From: Penaeus vannamei
Taxonomy: Eukaryota; Arthropoda; Malacostraca; Decapoda; Penaeidae
NCBI RefSeq assembly: GCF_042767895.1
Contig: NC_091559.1
Location: 2,147,939 to 2,170,438 of the forward strand
Length of the DNA: 22,500 nt
Direction of reading: 5' to 3'
Part shown: piece by piece, positions 21,915 to 22,500 of the stretch
How positions within the stretch are numbered: position 1 is the first letter of the stretch
How the letters are laid out: every line of letters starts with the position of its first letter
Made by a program: the position numbers and the translations under genes
The notes under the pieces: model-generated
Database searches by the model: none
Seen by the model: the letters and a program-made list of their open reading frames with translations, nothing else
What the model was told of the DNA's origin: nothing

Positions 21915-21942
21915 ATTGACCTCCGCAGATTGACCTCTATCC
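21915..21942. repeat. Degenerate right edge of the array
   Basis: A 14-bp unit (ATTGACCTCCGCAG, 21915-21928) is followed by a partial unit ending ATTGACCTCTATCC. The flank then reads CAGCGGCTGATATCACCGCC, which retains ATATCACC and may be a decayed unit. A further terminal variant (GACCAATATC) lies at about 21835. Decay is concentrated at the edge, as is typical of tandem arrays. Confidence 0.8.
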
Positions 21943-22057
21943 AGCGGCTGATATCACCGCCACAAACCACTTTTTTCATTAGGTGGTAAATTCCGAAAAT
22001 TTCCATATGGTAATATTATATCGGTGGATGAGGGATGCATTTCGCAGAGGTTACAAT

Positions 22058-22198
<141 letters not shown>

Positions 22199-22295
22199 GA
22201 GGTGAGGTGTCATTTAATTAAATAGAACGAATGAAGTCTATTGTTTTCAGGTATTTAAGCTTTAAGAACGCAGACCCATTGTGCGTATGCAGGTA

Positions 22296-22482
22296 CAGTG
22301 GCGAACAAAAGTGTTTGGTCTAAAACCCTATAAAAGAAGAAAGAAGAAAGAAGAAGAACAAAAGTGTTTTAATGATTCGAAGCTTCGAATCGGTCTTAGC
22401 CTATACGAAAAAGTGCGGTATGAAGCGGATTTTCGAAATGGAATTCGAAACATGTGAGACAAGTGTTTTTTGACCAACCCTG
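22296..22482. mobile_element. Possible MITE with TA-flanked, weakly inverted ends
   Basis: The left end reads TA then CAGTGGCGAACAAAAGTG, which resembles Tc1/mariner-type termini. The right end reads GACCAACCCTG then TA; its reverse complement starts CAGGGTTGGTCAAAAAAC. Both ends are CAG-type, flanked by TA, with CAAAA at the same distance, but overall terminal identity is only partial. CAGGGTTGG termini with TTCGAA-rich interiors also recall hAT elements. Internally there is an 18-bp perfect palindrome (22374-22391), an inverted TTTCGAA pair (22431-22450) and a direct repeat GAACAAAAGTGTTT at 22303 and 22356. There is no coding capacity. It could be one 187-bp element or two nested ends. Confidence 0.4.
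22374..22391. repeat. 18-bp perfect palindrome
   Basis: GATTCGAAGCTTCGAATC is identical to its reverse complement. A related inverted pair, TTTCGAA/TTCGAAA, surrounds a six-base loop at 22431-22450. Such TTCGAA-rich palindromes are common in short non-autonomous DNA transposons; function unknown. Confidence 0.9.
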
Positions 22483-22500
22483 TACATGAAGCTATTATCA

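Larger units (their letters stand above)
6164..21942. repeat. Giant 21-bp tandem array (about 751 units, 15.8 kb)
   Basis: The unit (consensus copy at 6194-6214) consists of ATTGACC, TCTATCAC and CCGCAG. Starting from the first ATTG at 6173, phase counts give 10 units, a 19-bp unit, 525 units, a 19-bp unit, 4 units, a 19-bp unit, 180 units, a 19-bp unit, 27 units, then a 14-bp unit and a partial. Substitutions are frequent but confined to certain positions. They are GACC to GATC, GACTTC or GACATC; CTC to CTT; TATC to TGTC; TCAC to TCAT or TCTC; CCG to CTG or CCA; and GCAG to GTAG. The first five bases, ATTGA, are almost invariant. Consensus composition is 5 A, 5 T, 3 G and 8 C, a strong C bias on the plus strand. 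Two frames per unit contain a stop. The other four (plus HPQIDLY and TSITRRL; minus IEVNLRV and GDRGQSA) stay open for very long distances. There is no start context, splice structure or non-repetitive domain at either edge, so I annotate it as satellite or minisatellite DNA, not a gene. Confidence 0.97.

Noticed and set aside
6164..21942. CRISPR array
   Set aside because: Contiguous 21-bp units without unique spacers, eukaryotic context and no cas genes.
6164..21942. G-quadruplex array on the minus strand
   Set aside because: Only one GGG per 21 bases, leaving 18-base loops, well outside the canonical loop range.

Overview
The window looks like repeat-dominated nuclear DNA of an animal, most plausibly an arthropod and perhaps a decapod crustacean. 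It has no operon layout, ribosome-binding sites, rRNA or tRNA. It has very long AT, GT, CCT/CTT, AAT and GATA microsatellites, decayed transposon or virus-like coding fragments, a short exon-like segment with good splice signals, and a MITE-like end. The organism is inferred from this texture only; no marker gene fixes it.

Layout. 84-463 is a compound AT/GT microsatellite. 553-852 is a broken BED-type zinc-finger fragment (minus strand) ending in a 20-bp-arm hairpin. 988-1282 is a 14-copy minisatellite with a 21-bp unit. 1690-1760 is a possible minus-strand exon. 1764-3370 has no recognisable gene but holds a diverged AT/CA-rich repeat. 3371-4343 is about 970 bp of almost pure pyrimidine (CCT/CTT). 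4386-4795 is a broken protein-primed family-B DNA polymerase fragment (minus), of the kind carried by Maverick/Polinton elements and related viruses. 4841-6088 holds GATA, AAT and TG microsatellites and a 27-copy minisatellite with a 20-bp unit. 6164-21942 is one continuous 15.8-kb tandem array of a second 21-bp unit. 22063-22197 is (AT)n followed by 54 T, and 22296-22482 is a small MITE-like element.

The dominant feature is the giant 21-bp array. Counting phase between its irregular units gives about 751 units. All but five are 21 bp, including a run of 525 with no net length change. The array divides into domains marked by diagnostic single-base variants, with nested higher-order repeats of 4, 5, 6, 7, 13, 20, 21, 23 and 27 units. 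Because 21 is divisible by 3 and the unit has stops in only two of six frames, four frames stay open for up to 3754 codons. I read these as arithmetic by-products, not genes. No intact protein-coding gene is supported in the window, and the parts do not form a pathway.
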